A program made the translations under genes and the position numbers. DNA of 64,000 nt from Virgibacillus_N oceani_A. GTDB taxonomy: Bacteria > Bacillota > Bacilli > Bacillales > Amphibacillaceae. Within the stretch, counting starts at the first letter, position 1; each line of letters opens with the position of its first letter. The stretch lies in assembly GCA_041521345.1 (NCBI GenBank), contig JBGOHB010000026.1; one strand, given 5' to 3'. Below are positions 24,831 through 33,902 of this stretch, piece after piece. The notes under the pieces were generated by a model. The model made no database searches and was not told the DNA's origin. It worked only from the letters and a program-made list of their open reading frames with translations.

Positions 24831-25436
24831 ATGATTGCAATAATAGATTACGGTGCAGGCAATATTAAAAGTCTGCAATTTGTACTGAACAGATTACAAT
24901 TTAATGCTTGCCTGACAGTGGATGAAACAGTGATTCAAAAGAGTAATGCTATTATTCTTCCGGGGGTAGGTGCTTTCAATAATGCCATCGCTACACTTCA
25001 TAAATCAGGACTTTCAGAAATTTTACGGACGGAAGCAAAAAATGGAAAACCGATTCTTGGTATCTGCCTTGGGATGCAGTTATTTTATGAAAAGAGCTAT
25101 GAAGATGGTGAATGGGAAGGCCTTCAATTGTTAAGAGGGGATATCAGCAGAATCAACAGTTCCGTAAAAGTCCCCCACATGGGATGGAATACACTAACCC
25201 AGCACCAGGACACTACCCTTCTGAACAGCGTTAATAAAACAGACTATGTATATTTTGTTCATTCTTACAAGGTGGAAAACAACGATCAGCAAACGCTTCT
25301 GGCCTCTAGTCAATACGGCGGAGACATTCCCGCCATAGTTCAGGAGAATAATATAATCGGCATGCAATTTCATCCGGAAAAAAGCGGTGCTGCCGGGTTA
25401 CAGATGCTAAAAAACTTTGGGGAGATGATCTCGTGA
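24831..25436 (+). CDS. hisH: imidazole glycerol phosphate synthase, glutaminase subunit
   Basis: 201 residues from ATG 24831 (AAAGGAAG upstream). The frame upstream runs into the repeat element and is not coding. It is a class I glutamine amidotransferase with the nucleophile in GICLGMQL and the His-Glu pair in MQFHPEKSG. It supplies ammonia to HisF. Its expression depends on transcription through ~800 bp of structured DNA or on a promoter inside it. Confidence 0.95.
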   Translation: MIAIIDYGAGNIKSLQFVLNRLQFNACLTVDETVIQKSNAIILPGVGAFNNAIATLHKSGLSEILRTEAKNGKPILGICLGMQLFYEKSYEDGEWEGLQLLRGDISRINSSVKVPHMGWNTLTQHQDTTLLNSVNKTDYVYFVHSYKVENNDQQTLLASSQYGGDIPAIVQENNIIGMQFHPEKSGAAGLQMLKNFGEMIS

Positions 25437-26155
25437 TACTTTTTCCGGCAATTGATATTAAAAATAAAAAATGTGTAAGGCTGACCCAGGGTGATTATGA
25501 TAAAGAAACGATTTATAGCAGCTCTCCAGCCGACATGGCAATGCAATGGAAAAACAAAGGAGCAGCTTACCTTCACATCGTTGATCTTGACGGAGCGAAA
25601 ACAGGCACTGCTGTAAATTACGATGTAATCCACCAGATTGCGAATGAAGTTGCTATTCCTATGCAAATAGGCGGCGGGATCCGCTCCATAGAAATGGTGC
25701 GGAAATATATTCAGGCAGGTGTCTCCCGTGTCATCATTGGTACAGCAGCAATAAATGACATCGACTTTTTAAAAGAAGCTGTAAGTTCCTACGGGGAAAA
25801 AATTGCCGTATCCATTGATGCACGAAACGGCTATGTGGCAACAAATGGCTGGACGGATACAAGTGATGTGACAGCTGTTGATTTAGTAAAGGAACTGGAA
25901 ACCCTCGGTGTTCAAACTATCATTTATACAGATATTTTAAAAGACGGCATGCTGGAAGGTCCCAATTTTACGGAGCTCCAAACGATTAATGAGGCCACAT
26001 CGGTTAATGTTATCGCCTCAGGCGGAGTGACTACAGTCAATGATATAAAGAAATTAAAAGAGCAGCAATTATATGGTGCCATTATCGGTAAAGCGCTTTA
26101 CGATGGTACATTATCATTTGAAGCAGCGATGGAGGGTGAAACAAATGCTGGCTAA
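25433..26155 (+). CDS. hisA: ProFAR isomerase (phosphoribosylformimino-AICAR-P isomerase)
   Basis: 240-residue TIM barrel. It begins with a GTG in a 4-bp overlap with hisH. Motifs are FPAIDIKNKKCVRL with the catalytic Asp, the phosphate-binding GGGIRS, and YTDILKDGMLEGPN with the second catalytic Asp. It opens the ribose of ProFAR in the fourth pathway step. Confidence 0.95.
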   Translation: MILFPAIDIKNKKCVRLTQGDYDKETIYSSSPADMAMQWKNKGAAYLHIVDLDGAKTGTAVNYDVIHQIANEVAIPMQIGGGIRSIEMVRKYIQAGVSRVIIGTAAINDIDFLKEAVSSYGEKIAVSIDARNGYVATNGWTDTSDVTAVDLVKELETLGVQTIIYTDILKDGMLEGPNFTELQTINEATSVNVIASGGVTTVNDIKKLKEQQLYGAIIGKALYDGTLSFEAAMEGETNAG

Positions 26156-26909
26156 ACGAATTATCCCTTGTCTGGATGTAGACAAAGGAAGAGTAGTTAA
26201 AGGAAAGCAGTTTAAGGACATTCAGGACGTAGATGACCCTGTTGCACTGGCAAAAAGATATAACCGGGATGGTGCGGATGAACTCGTATTTTACGATATA
26301 ACTGCGTCAAACGAAGACCGGGATATTTTTCTGGATATTGTAGAAAAGGTGGCGGCAGAGATAGCTATTCCTTTCACTGTCGGCGGGGGCATCCGCACAT
26401 TGGATAATATTCACCGCGTGCTTCATGCTGGTGCGGATAAAGTGTCAATCAATAGTGCAGCTGTAAAGGATCCTGAGCTTATTAAGGAAGCCGCGTTAAA
26501 ATTTGGCTCCCAATGTATCGTCCTGTCCATCGACGCAAAGAAAACCGGCAATAATAAATGGGAAGTGTTTATTAATGGCGGACGTGTAAACACTGAGCTA
26601 GATGCAATGGAATGGGCAAAACAGGGAGAAGCACTTGGTGCAGGAGAACTCGTCCTAAATGCTATCGAAACCGATGGCGAGAAAAGCGGTTATGATCTGG
26701 ATCTAATGCAAGCCGCAGCGAAAGCTGTAAATATACCGATCGTAGCAAGCGGCGGCGCAGGTAAACTTGAACATTTTTCAAGTGTTTTAAAGGAAGGATT
26801 TGCCGATGCCGCTTTGGCTGCTTCTGTTTTTCACTATAATGAAATCCCTATCCCTGCATTAAAAACAAAATTGGCTGAAGATGGAATTATCGTCAGGAGG
26901 AATACTTGA
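26145..26909 (+). CDS. hisF: imidazole glycerol phosphate synthase, cyclase subunit
   Basis: 254-residue TIM barrel from ATG 26145, overlapping the hisA end by 11 bp. It shows RIIPCLDVDKGRVVKG (catalytic Asp), GGGIRT and VLNAIETDGEKSGYD with the second catalytic Asp. With HisH it forms the ammonia-channelling synthase that links histidine and purine synthesis through AICAR. Confidence 0.96.
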   Translation: MLAKRIIPCLDVDKGRVVKGKQFKDIQDVDDPVALAKRYNRDGADELVFYDITASNEDRDIFLDIVEKVAAEIAIPFTVGGGIRTLDNIHRVLHAGADKVSINSAAVKDPELIKEAALKFGSQCIVLSIDAKKTGNNKWEVFINGGRVNTELDAMEWAKQGEALGAGELVLNAIETDGEKSGYDLDLMQAAAKAVNIPIVASGGAGKLEHFSSVLKEGFADAALAASVFHYNEIPIPALKTKLAEDGIIVRRNT

Positions 26910-27553
26910 TGGAGGTAAATTTTGAAGAACTATCCTTTGATGAAAATGGATTGATTCCTGTTATCGTCCAGGATGTACAAACAAATAAAGTACTGACATT
27001 GGCATATATGAATGAAGCGTCTCTTCAAAAAACAATGGAGACGAAAGAAACATGGTTTTTCAGCAGAAAACGCCAAGCGCTCTGGAACAAGGGGGAGACT
27101 TCGGGAAACAAACAAATTGTTAAGGATATCCGCTTTGATTGTGATAATGATGCACTGCTTGTGATGGTCGAACCACTCGGACCCGCATGCCATACAGGGG
27201 AAGAATCCTGCTTCCATAATAGTCTTTTCCCGCATAATAAACCAGCAGAAGATAATGACATCTCCCTGCTGACCGACAAAATAAAAGAGCGGAAAAGCAA
27301 TCCAAAAGAAGGATCTTATACTACCTATTTATTTAACGAAGGGATCGATAAAGTTCTGAAAAAAGTCGGCGAGGAAGCAAGCGAAGTCATTATTGGCGCA
27401 AAAAACAAAGATAAACAGGAAGTCACCTGGGAAATTGCCGATTTGACCTATCATACGCTGGTATTAATGGAACTGTTAGATGTTTCCGTTGCCGATATTA
27501 AAGATGAGCTTAGAACAAGACATATACAAAAAGCAGGGAATCAGGATGAGTAA
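26909..27553 (+). CDS. hisI: bifunctional phosphoribosyl-AMP cyclohydrolase / phosphoribosyl-ATP pyrophosphatase
   Basis: 214 residues. The start ATG 26909 overlaps the hisF stop (TGATG) with AGGAGG 8 nt upstream. The N-terminal HisI domain has WFFSRKRQALWNKGETSGN and the zinc cysteines CDND, PACHTGEESCF. The C-terminal HisE domain has KVGEEASEVIIGAKN. It catalyses steps two and three of the pathway. Confidence 0.96.
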   Translation: MEVNFEELSFDENGLIPVIVQDVQTNKVLTLAYMNEASLQKTMETKETWFFSRKRQALWNKGETSGNKQIVKDIRFDCDNDALLVMVEPLGPACHTGEESCFHNSLFPHNKPAEDNDISLLTDKIKERKSNPKEGSYTTYLFNEGIDKVLKKVGEEASEVIIGAKNKDKQEVTWEIADLTYHTLVLMELLDVSVADIKDELRTRHIQKAGNQDE

Positions 27554-28598
27554 ATTCTGGAGCAAGGCTGTAAAGCGGGCAAAGCCATATGTTCCGGGTG
27601 AGCAATTAAATGACCCGGGTATTATCAAATTGAATACGAATGAAAACCCATATCCCCCTTCACCAAAAGTAAAGGAGGCGATTAATCTCGAGATAGAGCG
27701 GCTGCATCTTTACCCGGACCCAACAGCTGATGCCCTGAATAACACTGTTTCAGCATATTATGGTGTCTCTAAAGAACAGGTTTTTGTCGGGAATGGTTCA
27801 GATGAAGTACTCGCCTTTTCTTTTATGGCTTTTTTTGATCAGTGGAAAAAAATAAGGTACCCCGCCATCACGTACAGTTTTTATCCTGTATATGCCAATC
27901 TTTTTTATATCCCAGTGGAAGAAGTGCCGTTAAACAGGAATTTCAGCCTTCCCGTGGAAGCATTTTTCCAATCAGAGGGCGGTGTGATTTTTCCAAATCC
28001 AAACGCACCAACGAGTAGGTACTTAAATCTCGATGCAATCAAAGAAATTGTCGAAAACAATCCGGATAATGTGGTTATTATCGATGAAGCATATGTGGAT
28101 TTTGCCGAGAAATCCGCAGTGGAATTGACAATCCAATATGACAACCTTCTCGTTATCCAGACACTATCCAAATCCCGCTCACTTGCTGGATTACGCGTTG
28201 GTTTTGCAATTGGCCATCCGAAATTGATAGAAGGACTAAACAGGGTCAAAGACTCATTTAACTCCTATACCATTGACCGGCTGGCAATGAAAGGTGCCAG
28301 GGCTTCTATCCTGGACAGAGAATATTTCAAAGAAACAACAGCAAAAATAATTCATACAAGAGAATGGGTTAAAGAAGAAATGAAAAAAAGAGGGTTTCAT
28401 GTTCTCCCCTCCCAAACCAATTTTCTTTTTGCATGTCATTACCAAAAAAGCGCAAGTCAATTATATAAAGATTTAAAAGAAGACGGCGTATTAATCCGCC
28501 ATTTCAACAAACCAAAAATTGATAATTATATCCGGGTTACAATAGGAACAGATGAACAAATGGAAAACTTTTTAAGAAAGCTTGATAAAGTAATATAA
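27546..28598 (+). CDS. hisC: histidinol-phosphate aminotransferase
   Basis: 350 residues from ATG 27546, overlapping hisI by 8 bp. A fold-type I PLP enzyme: LNTNENPYPPSP at the N-terminus, NGSDEVL, a conserved IIDEAYVDF, and the PLP lysine in TLSKSRSLAGLRVG. It transaminates imidazole acetol phosphate. Unlike B. subtilis, where hisC lies in the trp/aro region, it closes the his operon here. Confidence 0.95.
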   Translation: MSKFWSKAVKRAKPYVPGEQLNDPGIIKLNTNENPYPPSPKVKEAINLEIERLHLYPDPTADALNNTVSAYYGVSKEQVFVGNGSDEVLAFSFMAFFDQWKKIRYPAITYSFYPVYANLFYIPVEEVPLNRNFSLPVEAFFQSEGGVIFPNPNAPTSRYLNLDAIKEIVENNPDNVVIIDEAYVDFAEKSAVELTIQYDNLLVIQTLSKSRSLAGLRVGFAIGHPKLIEGLNRVKDSFNSYTIDRLAMKGARASILDREYFKETTAKIIHTREWVKEEMKKRGFHVLPSQTNFLFACHYQKSASQLYKDLKEDGVLIRHFNKPKIDNYIRVTIGTDEQMENFLRKLDKVI

Positions 28599-28648
28599 AA
28601 GCATCGCGTAAATACCTAACGGGTTCAGTTTCAGGAGAGAAAAATGCT

Positions 28649-28686
28649 AATAGCAAGGGGAAAAACATACAAATTGCTATTCTTTT
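28649..28686 (+). terminator. terminator-like hairpin after hisC
   Basis: AATAGCAA / TTGCTATT stem followed by CTTTT. It is the first of two hairpins behind the his operon. Confidence 0.6.
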
Positions 28687-28718
28687 CACCTGTAAATTAA
28701 CAATATATATTAGCAAAC

Positions 28719-28749
28719 AAAAACGCTCAGATATGTTCTGAGCGTTTTT
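28719..28749. terminator. bidirectional terminator between hisC and the acetyltransferase gene
   Basis: A near-perfect AAAACGCTCAGA / TCTGAGCGTTTT stem with A and T runs on either side. Confidence 0.85.
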
Positions 28750-28860
28750 AAAGCGTTATAATTTATTTTTATTTTTCCTTTTCCAGAATTTGCACGTTAA
28801 CGGAAGATTGATATTTGTTATGTATGTTTAATAGTAAAGAATATCTTATTGAGTCAAACC

Positions 28861-29295
28861 TTATAATTCTTTTTTAAAACAAATAATGCGATTGACCTCA
28901 CCAAATCCCAATTTAAGATGCAATGCTAGGCTTTCCTCATTCTCTAATTCACAATCGCTGGCAAATTCATGACAACCTTTTTTCTTGGCCCAATTCTCAC
29001 AAGCAATTACCAACTTTTTAGCAACGCCTTTTTTACGGGAGGCATTTTTTACGAAAAGTCCCTCCAAATATCCCACTGGACTCGAACTCGTTCCCTCGAC
29101 ATAATCATATCGTAGTTGGCATTGCGCAAATCCAATTGGTTCTGTGTCATGATAAGCTAAAAAAATTTTTGCGTCGGGCTGAGCAATAAGATTCGTCATT
29201 TCTTGAATAAATTCTTCTAATGTGTGATCTGGCCACAGTAGTAAAGCAAGGTGTGCAGCCTCTTTTGTATCCTGCAACGTCGCCTCTTTTATCAT
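28861..29295 (-). CDS. aminoglycoside 6'-N-acetyltransferase, AAC(6') family
   Basis: 144-residue GNAT protein resembling AAC(6')-Ib/Ih-type enzymes: the YDYVEGTSSSPVGYLEGLFV motif, the acetyl-CoA loop RKKGVAKKL, EFASDCELENEESLALHLKLGFGE and the closing RIICFKKEL. Such enzymes acetylate the 6'-amino group of kanamycin-class drugs. Chromosomal homologues in Bacillus may not give clinical resistance. The start follows GGAGG. First gene of an array of single accessory genes, bounded upstream by repeat R2. Confidence 0.85.
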   Translation of the reverse strand: MIKEATLQDTKEAAHLALLLWPDHTLEEFIQEMTNLIAQPDAKIFLAYHDTEPIGFAQCQLRYDYVEGTSSSPVGYLEGLFVKNASRKKGVAKKLVIACENWAKKKGCHEFASDCELENEESLALHLKLGFGEVNRIICFKKEL

Positions 29296-29349
29296 GGAAA
29301 ACCTCCTAATACTTTTATTGCTTCCACTTTTGCATTCTTTATTGATAGT

Positions 29350-29383
29350 AATTCAAAAATACATGGCCTCGTTCGATAGTATC
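29350..29383 (+). repeat. repeat R2 copy between the AAC(6') gene and a GNAT gene
   Basis: AATTCAAAAAT and GGCCTCGTTCGATAGTA in the order and spacing of the R2 consensus (TTATTCAACAAT then GCCCGTTTGTTTAA). A divergent copy. Confidence 0.55.
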
Positions 29384-29393
29384 TGTCCTTATT

Positions 29394-29861
29394 TCAATTT
29401 AAATATTCCATTGGTTCTTTACAATGTTTATATCCGTTCCGTTTATAAAAATCTATGCTTGTTTCACTTGGCCAAACAATTATAAATTCGTTTTTTTGTT
29501 CCTCTGACCATTCATTCACCTTGGCAATCAACTGGCTTCCGATTCCCTTCCCTCTCATCTCAGTTACTGTATAAACGTTCGTCATAAAGGCAAATGGATA
29601 ACTGATTCTACCTGGTCTGGGTACCTTTTGTATCAGTTCAACATATATATGCGAAACAATCTTCCTGTTATGCTCTGCTATCCAAATGAACCAATCATTA
29701 CTTTGTATCGCCTTTAATAAGAAATGCTGACACTCATCTCTAAATTTTTCATAATCTTTTTCTTTTACGAGATCACCATAATCCTCATCCTCCAAAGTAA
29801 AGTCCCATCTCATTTTTATAAGTTGGTCAATGTCGCCTCGGTTTGTAAGCCTGATCTCCAT
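29394..29861 (-). CDS. GNAT family N-acetyltransferase
   Basis: 155 residues. The acetyl-CoA pyrophosphate loop is EMRGKGIGSQL (motif A), preceded by the VYTV strand, and the C-terminal TSIDFYKRNGYKHC is motif B. The start at 29861 has GGGAGTG five bases upstream. The substrate is unknown. It lies between two R2 repeats, same strand as its neighbours, with no operon-type overlap. Confidence 0.85.
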   Translation of the reverse strand: MEIRLTNRGDIDQLIKMRWDFTLEDEDYGDLVKEKDYEKFRDECQHFLLKAIQSNDWFIWIAEHNRKIVSHIYVELIQKVPRPGRISYPFAFMTNVYTVTEMRGKGIGSQLIAKVNEWSEEQKNEFIIVWPSETSIDFYKRNGYKHCKEPMEYLN

Positions 29862-29877
29862 TCAAACACTCCCATTT

Positions 29878-29911
29878 TTATTCAATTAACTGGCCCTTTT
29901 GTTTAATAAAG
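29878..29911 (+). repeat. repeat R2 copy between a GNAT gene and a DJ-1 gene
   Basis: TTATTCAATTAACT followed by GGCCCTTTTGTTTAATAAAG. It occupies the whole 51-bp gap between the two genes. Confidence 0.8.
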
Positions 29912-29912
29912 A

Positions 29913-30509
29913 TTAAACAACAATATCGTATTCCATTCTTTTAGCCGTTTTTTGCGCTATTTCAGAACCTAATAGTCGGTTGACAATATGAAAAGACATA
30001 TTTATTCCTGCTGAAATTCCACCTGATGTTACTATATTTCCTTCATCAACATATTTAACCTCTTGTTGAACATCGACTTCTGGAAATTCTTTTTCTAGTC
30101 GGTCGAGGCTTGCCCAATGAGTAGTGGCTCGTTTACCTTTTAGTAACCCTGCTTTTGCAAGAAGTAAGGCACCCGTACATACAGAAGTCATTATTTGAAC
30201 ATTTTGCATTTGAATTGCAATCCACTTTATTACATTTTCATTATGTATTTCTTTTTCCCTTGCACCTAGTCCACCGGGAATAATAAGAACATCGAATTGT
30301 GGCATATTATTAAAATTGTAATCCGGTTGTACTTTTAAACCGTTTCGGGCATATATGATGTTTCCTTTTTCTGAAACCGTTTCAACAAAAAAAGGATTTT
30401 CATTATTTTCTAAGGCTGTTACTGAAAAAACTTCAAATGGTCCAGCAAAATCTAAAACCTCAACCTCATCAAATAGAAAAATTCCTACTCTCCACTGTTT
30501 GTTATTCAT
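29913..30509 (-). CDS. DJ-1/PfpI family protein
   Basis: 198 residues with a glutamine-amidotransferase-like fold. It has LFDEVEVLDFAGPFEVFSV (N-terminal Glu), PGGLGAREKE, and the nucleophile elbow SVCTGALLLAKAGLL with reactive Cys, then ATTHWASLDRL. This is the class of the inhI/AraC-N-terminal DJ-1 proteins. Members include isonitrile hydratases and glyoxalases, and the function here is unknown. GGGAATCCC precedes the start. It is paralogous in type to the gene at 46487-47185, in the second R2 array. Confidence 0.85.
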   Translation of the reverse strand: MNNKQWRVGIFLFDEVEVLDFAGPFEVFSVTALENNENPFFVETVSEKGNIIYARNGLKVQPDYNFNNMPQFDVLIIPGGLGAREKEIHNENVIKWIAIQMQNVQIMTSVCTGALLLAKAGLLKGKRATTHWASLDRLEKEFPEVDVQQEVKYVDEGNIVTSGGISAGINMSFHIVNRLLGSEIAQKTAKRMEYDIVV

Positions 30510-30565
30510 ATGGGATTCCCCTTTGGAAAAGATTATTCTTGATTAATTTTACAATAAAAACACAA

Positions 30566-30670
30566 TTTTTTGTCAATTGGGCCGATTCGTTAGTAATAAA
30601 TATTCTTCCATTTAATGGCCTATTGTGGTACATATTTATTCAGTTATCGCGCTCGTTTGCTTAAGAAAGC
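30566..30670 (+). repeat. two repeat R2 copies between a DJ-1 gene and a GNAT gene
   Basis: A divergent copy at 30566-30600 (TTGTCAATTGGGCCGATTCG then TTAGTAATAAA) is followed 34 bp later by a better one at 30635-30670 (TTTATTCAGTTATC then GCGCTCGTTTGCTTAAGAAA). The rest of this 270-bp gap shows nothing else. Confidence 0.7.
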
Positions 30671-30779
30671 TTTATAATTATCCAGTCCTAAAGTGGTTAT
30701 TAACGAAATAGGGTGCGCGAATTGAAAGTCTAATATTATTCATTCATCTGAGGTCTTTAAACAGGGCTTTTCATATTAT

Positions 30780-31286
30780 TTATAGGATAACAGAATAAAC
30801 ATATACCTCTTTACCCCATTTTTGAATGGTCTTTTCTATATTCATACCAATTCGTTCAGCAACTTTTGTGGATGGAATATTGTTTACATCAGGTAATGAA
30901 ATTATCTTTCTTAAATTCATTTGCTCAAATCCATAATTCTTACAAGCTAACGCTGCTTCAGTGGCGTATCCGTTCCCCCATGCACTTCTCACGAACAGAT
31001 AACCAATTTCCATTTCTATTTCGTCATCAACCTCTTGAGGGACAATACCACATTGACCAAGAAAATCTCCTGTCACCTTATCCTCAACAACCCAAAGTCC
31101 GACACCGTATTTGTTATAATTATCCAACGTCCATTCAATCCACTCTATTGTCTGCCTTTTTTCTTTTGTCGATGGATAATACCTCATTGCTTCTGGATCG
31201 GAGAATATTTTCATTAAATTTCCGACATCATTCTTATTCATTTTTCTTAATGTCAACCGCTCCGTACTCATTACAGAATTTTTCAT
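30780..31286 (-). CDS. RimJ/RimL-type GNAT N-acetyltransferase
   Basis: 168 residues starting MKNSVMSTERLTLRKMNKND. The family pattern is clear: LRK..ND.. at the N-terminus, GVGLWVVEDKVTGDFLGQCG, IGYLFVRSAWGNGYATEA as acetyl-CoA motif A, and NIPSTKVAERIGM as motif B. Such enzymes acetylate ribosomal protein or small-molecule amines. The target is unknown. The AAAAGGGAATG tract gives the ribosome site. It is bounded on both sides by R2 repeats. Confidence 0.87.
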   Translation of the reverse strand: MKNSVMSTERLTLRKMNKNDVGNLMKIFSDPEAMRYYPSTKEKRQTIEWIEWTLDNYNKYGVGLWVVEDKVTGDFLGQCGIVPQEVDDEIEMEIGYLFVRSAWGNGYATEAALACKNYGFEQMNLRKIISLPDVNNIPSTKVAERIGMNIEKTIQKWGKEVYVYSVIL

Positions 31287-31358
31287 TTCATCATTCCCTT
31301 TTAAAATTTAGTGAATAACGGTTTTAACCGTCTTCATTTTACTTGAAGGCTGGGCACA

Positions 31359-31394
31359 ATTATTCAACAATCTGGCCCGTTTGTTGTATACGAA
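31359..31394 (+). repeat. repeat R2 copy upstream of a GNAT gene
   Basis: ATTATTCAACAATCTG followed by GCCCGTTTGTTGTATACG, one of the closest matches to the consensus. It marks the right boundary of the first array. The remaining ~200 bp up to 31604 has no gene. Confidence 0.85.
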
Positions 31395-31603
31395 TATTTT
31401 AACATAATGAATTCGCACCTTCTAAAAACTTAGAAATTTTCCTCAACTTTTTATAAATTAACACCATAATCATCACATCAAATAGCATTGCAAATAACAA
31501 GCATTTTGACAGACATATTAACAAGTGTATATAAATTTATGTACCTTTGATAATTTGTATATTATTTCGTTGCATAAGTTGAATCGAGGATTGTCATATC
31601 AAT

Positions 31604-31645
31604 AAAAAAAAAGGGGATACTAAATCACTTGTGATTTGTATCCCT
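31604..31645 (-). terminator. terminator of the SurA_N lipoprotein gene
   Basis: GGGATAC ... GTATCCC with an inner ATCAC/GTGAT stem, followed on the minus strand by nine T residues. Confidence 0.88.
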
Positions 31646-31717
31646 GAAATTTATGTTGTTTTGTATTTTCTCTCCCAGAACTGAACCCGTTACTAAATAC
31701 AGCGATGCTTTTCACCT

Positions 31718-32395
31718 TTATATCATATGCTCTATTTCCGCTTCTTCCCTCAACTCTTCCACTTTCCCTGGAAGTTGTTCTGAAGTTTTCTGGTTAGCCA
31801 GCTGGGTTCGAATGGATTCCTCGAGTTCTTCCAATTCTCCTATCTCGCCATTCTCTTCAGTCAGCTGCTCATAAAATTCTTCTATTTCCTCCTCTGTTAC
31901 TTCAATATCAAGCTCTGATTCAATATATGCTGTTGTAATTAAATCATCTCTTAATTGCGTTTTAAATTCAGTTTCCGTTAAGTCAAACTCTTCCAGCACG
32001 ACAGCAAGCTGATCTTCATTTTGCTCCTTCAGCTCATCAAATTCGCCCTGTACCTCTTCCTCTGTTACCTCAATCCCAACCTCTTCAGCATCTTGATTGA
32101 TCAGTTGCTGTTCGACCAAAACATTTAATGTTTGTTCTACTAGATAATCAAGATCACTGACGTCCTCTCCAAATTGAGCCATTTGCATTTTCACCTGTGT
32201 GTAAATCGGGTTATAGCGATCACCCTTTATTTCATCGCCATTTACTGTAGCAACCAGTGTATCCGGATCCACTCTTTCTTCATCGGCAAATGCTATTTCC
32301 TCTGGTGCTTCCTGGCTTTCATCTTCATCGTTTCCGCAGGCAGCTAAAATTATTGATAAACCCAGCACAAAGCTTACGATTAATAGTTTTTTCAT
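31718..32395 (-). CDS. SurA N-terminal-domain lipoprotein (PrsA-like chaperone without PPIase domain)
   Basis: 225 residues. Signal peptide with lipobox ILAAC (Cys20), an acidic linker, then a SurA_N helical domain: ATVNGDEIKGDRYNPIYTQVK, NVLVEQQLINQDAEEVGIEV, and a second EVTEEEIEEFYEQL. The parvulin PPIase domain of full-length PrsA is absent. It likely acts as a membrane-anchored folding helper outside the cell. The protein is extremely acidic. The GAGGTAAAC upstream is a fair ribosome site. Confidence 0.85.
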   Translation of the reverse strand: MKKLLIVSFVLGLSIILAACGNDEDESQEAPEEIAFADEERVDPDTLVATVNGDEIKGDRYNPIYTQVKMQMAQFGEDVSDLDYLVEQTLNVLVEQQLINQDAEEVGIEVTEEEVQGEFDELKEQNEDQLAVVLEEFDLTETEFKTQLRDDLITTAYIESELDIEVTEEEIEEFYEQLTEENGEIGELEELEESIRTQLANQKTSEQLPGKVEELREEAEIEHMI

Positions 32396-32521
32396 TTAGT
32401 TTACCTCATTTCCTTGTCATGTCTTTTTATCTAAACATATTTTCTGTCACCAGTGCAAGAGGACACAAGTGCCTCATCCCTTTGTTTGGGACACTGAACC
32501 AATACCTTTATACCAAACAAC

Positions 32522-32559
32522 ACAAAAAGGCACAGGAACTTTTCACCTGTCCCTGTGCC
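32522..32559 (-). terminator. terminator of yclQ
   Basis: GGCACAGG / CCTGTGCC stem with TTTTTGTG following on the minus strand. Confidence 0.85.
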
Positions 32560-32567
32560 CCAATACA

Positions 32568-33509
32568 TTAATTCAAACTTTCTTCAATTTCTTTAATCAT
32601 TTCACTGACAGAAATGAGTCCGCCACCGGATAAATACCAGTAGTCCGGATTCAGATAATAAATATTATCGTTCTCATATACTTTTGTATTTTTAACAAGT
32701 TCATTTTCTACAATTTGCTGTGCATTAGACTGCCCGTCGACAGCCGCTCCCCTGTCAATCACATATAACCGATCTGGATCCTGGGTTGTGACATATTCAA
32801 AAGAAACGTTCATGCCGTGTGTAGATGCTTCAATTCCTTCATCTACTGCCGGAACCCCAAACTCGTCATGAATAATACCAAATCTTGAACTTGGGCCATA
32901 GGCACTGATTTTATCATCATTAGCTAAAATGATAAGCGCGTTTTCATCTGTCCCAGCTGCTTTTTCCTGCATTTCTGTTATAGAATCTTCAATCGCCGCC
33001 AGTTCCTGATCAACTTCATCCTGCATATCAAATATATCACCAATTGCATTCAAGTTTTCACGGAATGAATCCATATAACGTGTTGTATCCACACCAAGAT
33101 GGATTGTAGGACTCAACTCCATGAATTGATCATATAATTCTGCTTGGCGACCAGATATGATAATTAAATCCGGATCAATTTCTGCAATTTTTTCAAAATC
33201 AGGTTCTTTTAAGCTGCCGACGTTTTCATATTCTTCACTTTCATATTTCTCTAAATAAGCGGGAATATTTCCTTTTGGGATCCCTGCTACTACGTCAAGC
33301 TCCAATGCATCCAATGTATCCAGCATGCCAAAATCGAACACGACTACTTTCTGCGGATTTTTCTCTACATCGGTTTCCCCCAGCTCATGGGTAATTGTTA
33401 TCGTTTCTCCGCCGTCTGCATTACTGTTATCGCTGGCATCGGAAGACCCGCATGCCGCCATCACCATACCTAATAAACCAATTATAAATATATATATAAA
33501 TTTTCTCAT
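32568..33509 (-). CDS. yclQ: siderophore (petrobactin-type) ABC transporter, binding lipoprotein YclQ
   Basis: 313 residues from ATG 33509 (GGGAG 7 nt upstream). Lipobox VMAAC (Cys20). A class III periplasmic-binding fold as in YclQ/FatB/FpuA: PQKVVVFDFGMLDTLDALEL, KEPDFEKIAEIDPDLIIISGRQ, and LYVIDRGAA. In B. subtilis YclNOPQ imports petrobactin and its photoproduct and precursor. The gene lies 390 bp downstream of yclP, suggesting partly separate expression. No clear promoter was found in that gap. Confidence 0.92.
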   Translation of the reverse strand: MRKFIYIFIIGLLGMVMAACGSSDASDNSNADGGETITITHELGETDVEKNPQKVVVFDFGMLDTLDALELDVVAGIPKGNIPAYLEKYESEEYENVGSLKEPDFEKIAEIDPDLIIISGRQAELYDQFMELSPTIHLGVDTTRYMDSFRENLNAIGDIFDMQDEVDQELAAIEDSITEMQEKAAGTDENALIILANDDKISAYGPSSRFGIIHDEFGVPAVDEGIEASTHGMNVSFEYVTTQDPDRLYVIDRGAAVDGQSNAQQIVENELVKNTKVYENDNIYYLNPDYWYLSGGGLISVSEMIKEIEESLN

Positions 33510-33902
33510 GATCAAACTCCCATTCTTATATTAAGTTACAAAATATGCTTCCAGCCAAGCTTAGAGAGACACAATTAGAAAACCTGGATTTTGCTACAAG
33601 GTTTCTTGAAAGTGTACTTTGCTCCCTTATGCTGTAATATACAAGCCTTTTCGGCTAAATAAATTGCTGCTGATCAGCTTAAAGAAGAACATATATATTG
33701 ATAAGCAAATACTTTTACGAAACCTGCTTATTAAAGTAAAATGAACATATTGGTTGAGTTCCTTTTAATAAATCAGTCTGCAATACTGTTTTTATTAAAA
33801 GGGGCTTTTTTTTAGCTTCCCAATCTGCAGAATTGTTTTCAGGCTTGTCGACTAGCCTAGTTTTCTGTATATAAATTGCCGGCAATTTGCAAAAATAAGT
33901 AA
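33510..33902. other. gap between yclP and yclQ, no gene seen
   Basis: AT-rich sequence. A short imperfect palindrome (AGGCTTGTCGACTAGCCT, 33841-33858 region) is the only structure noticed. The open frame at 33715-33918 has no ribosome site and no recognisable protein character. Confidence 0.5.
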
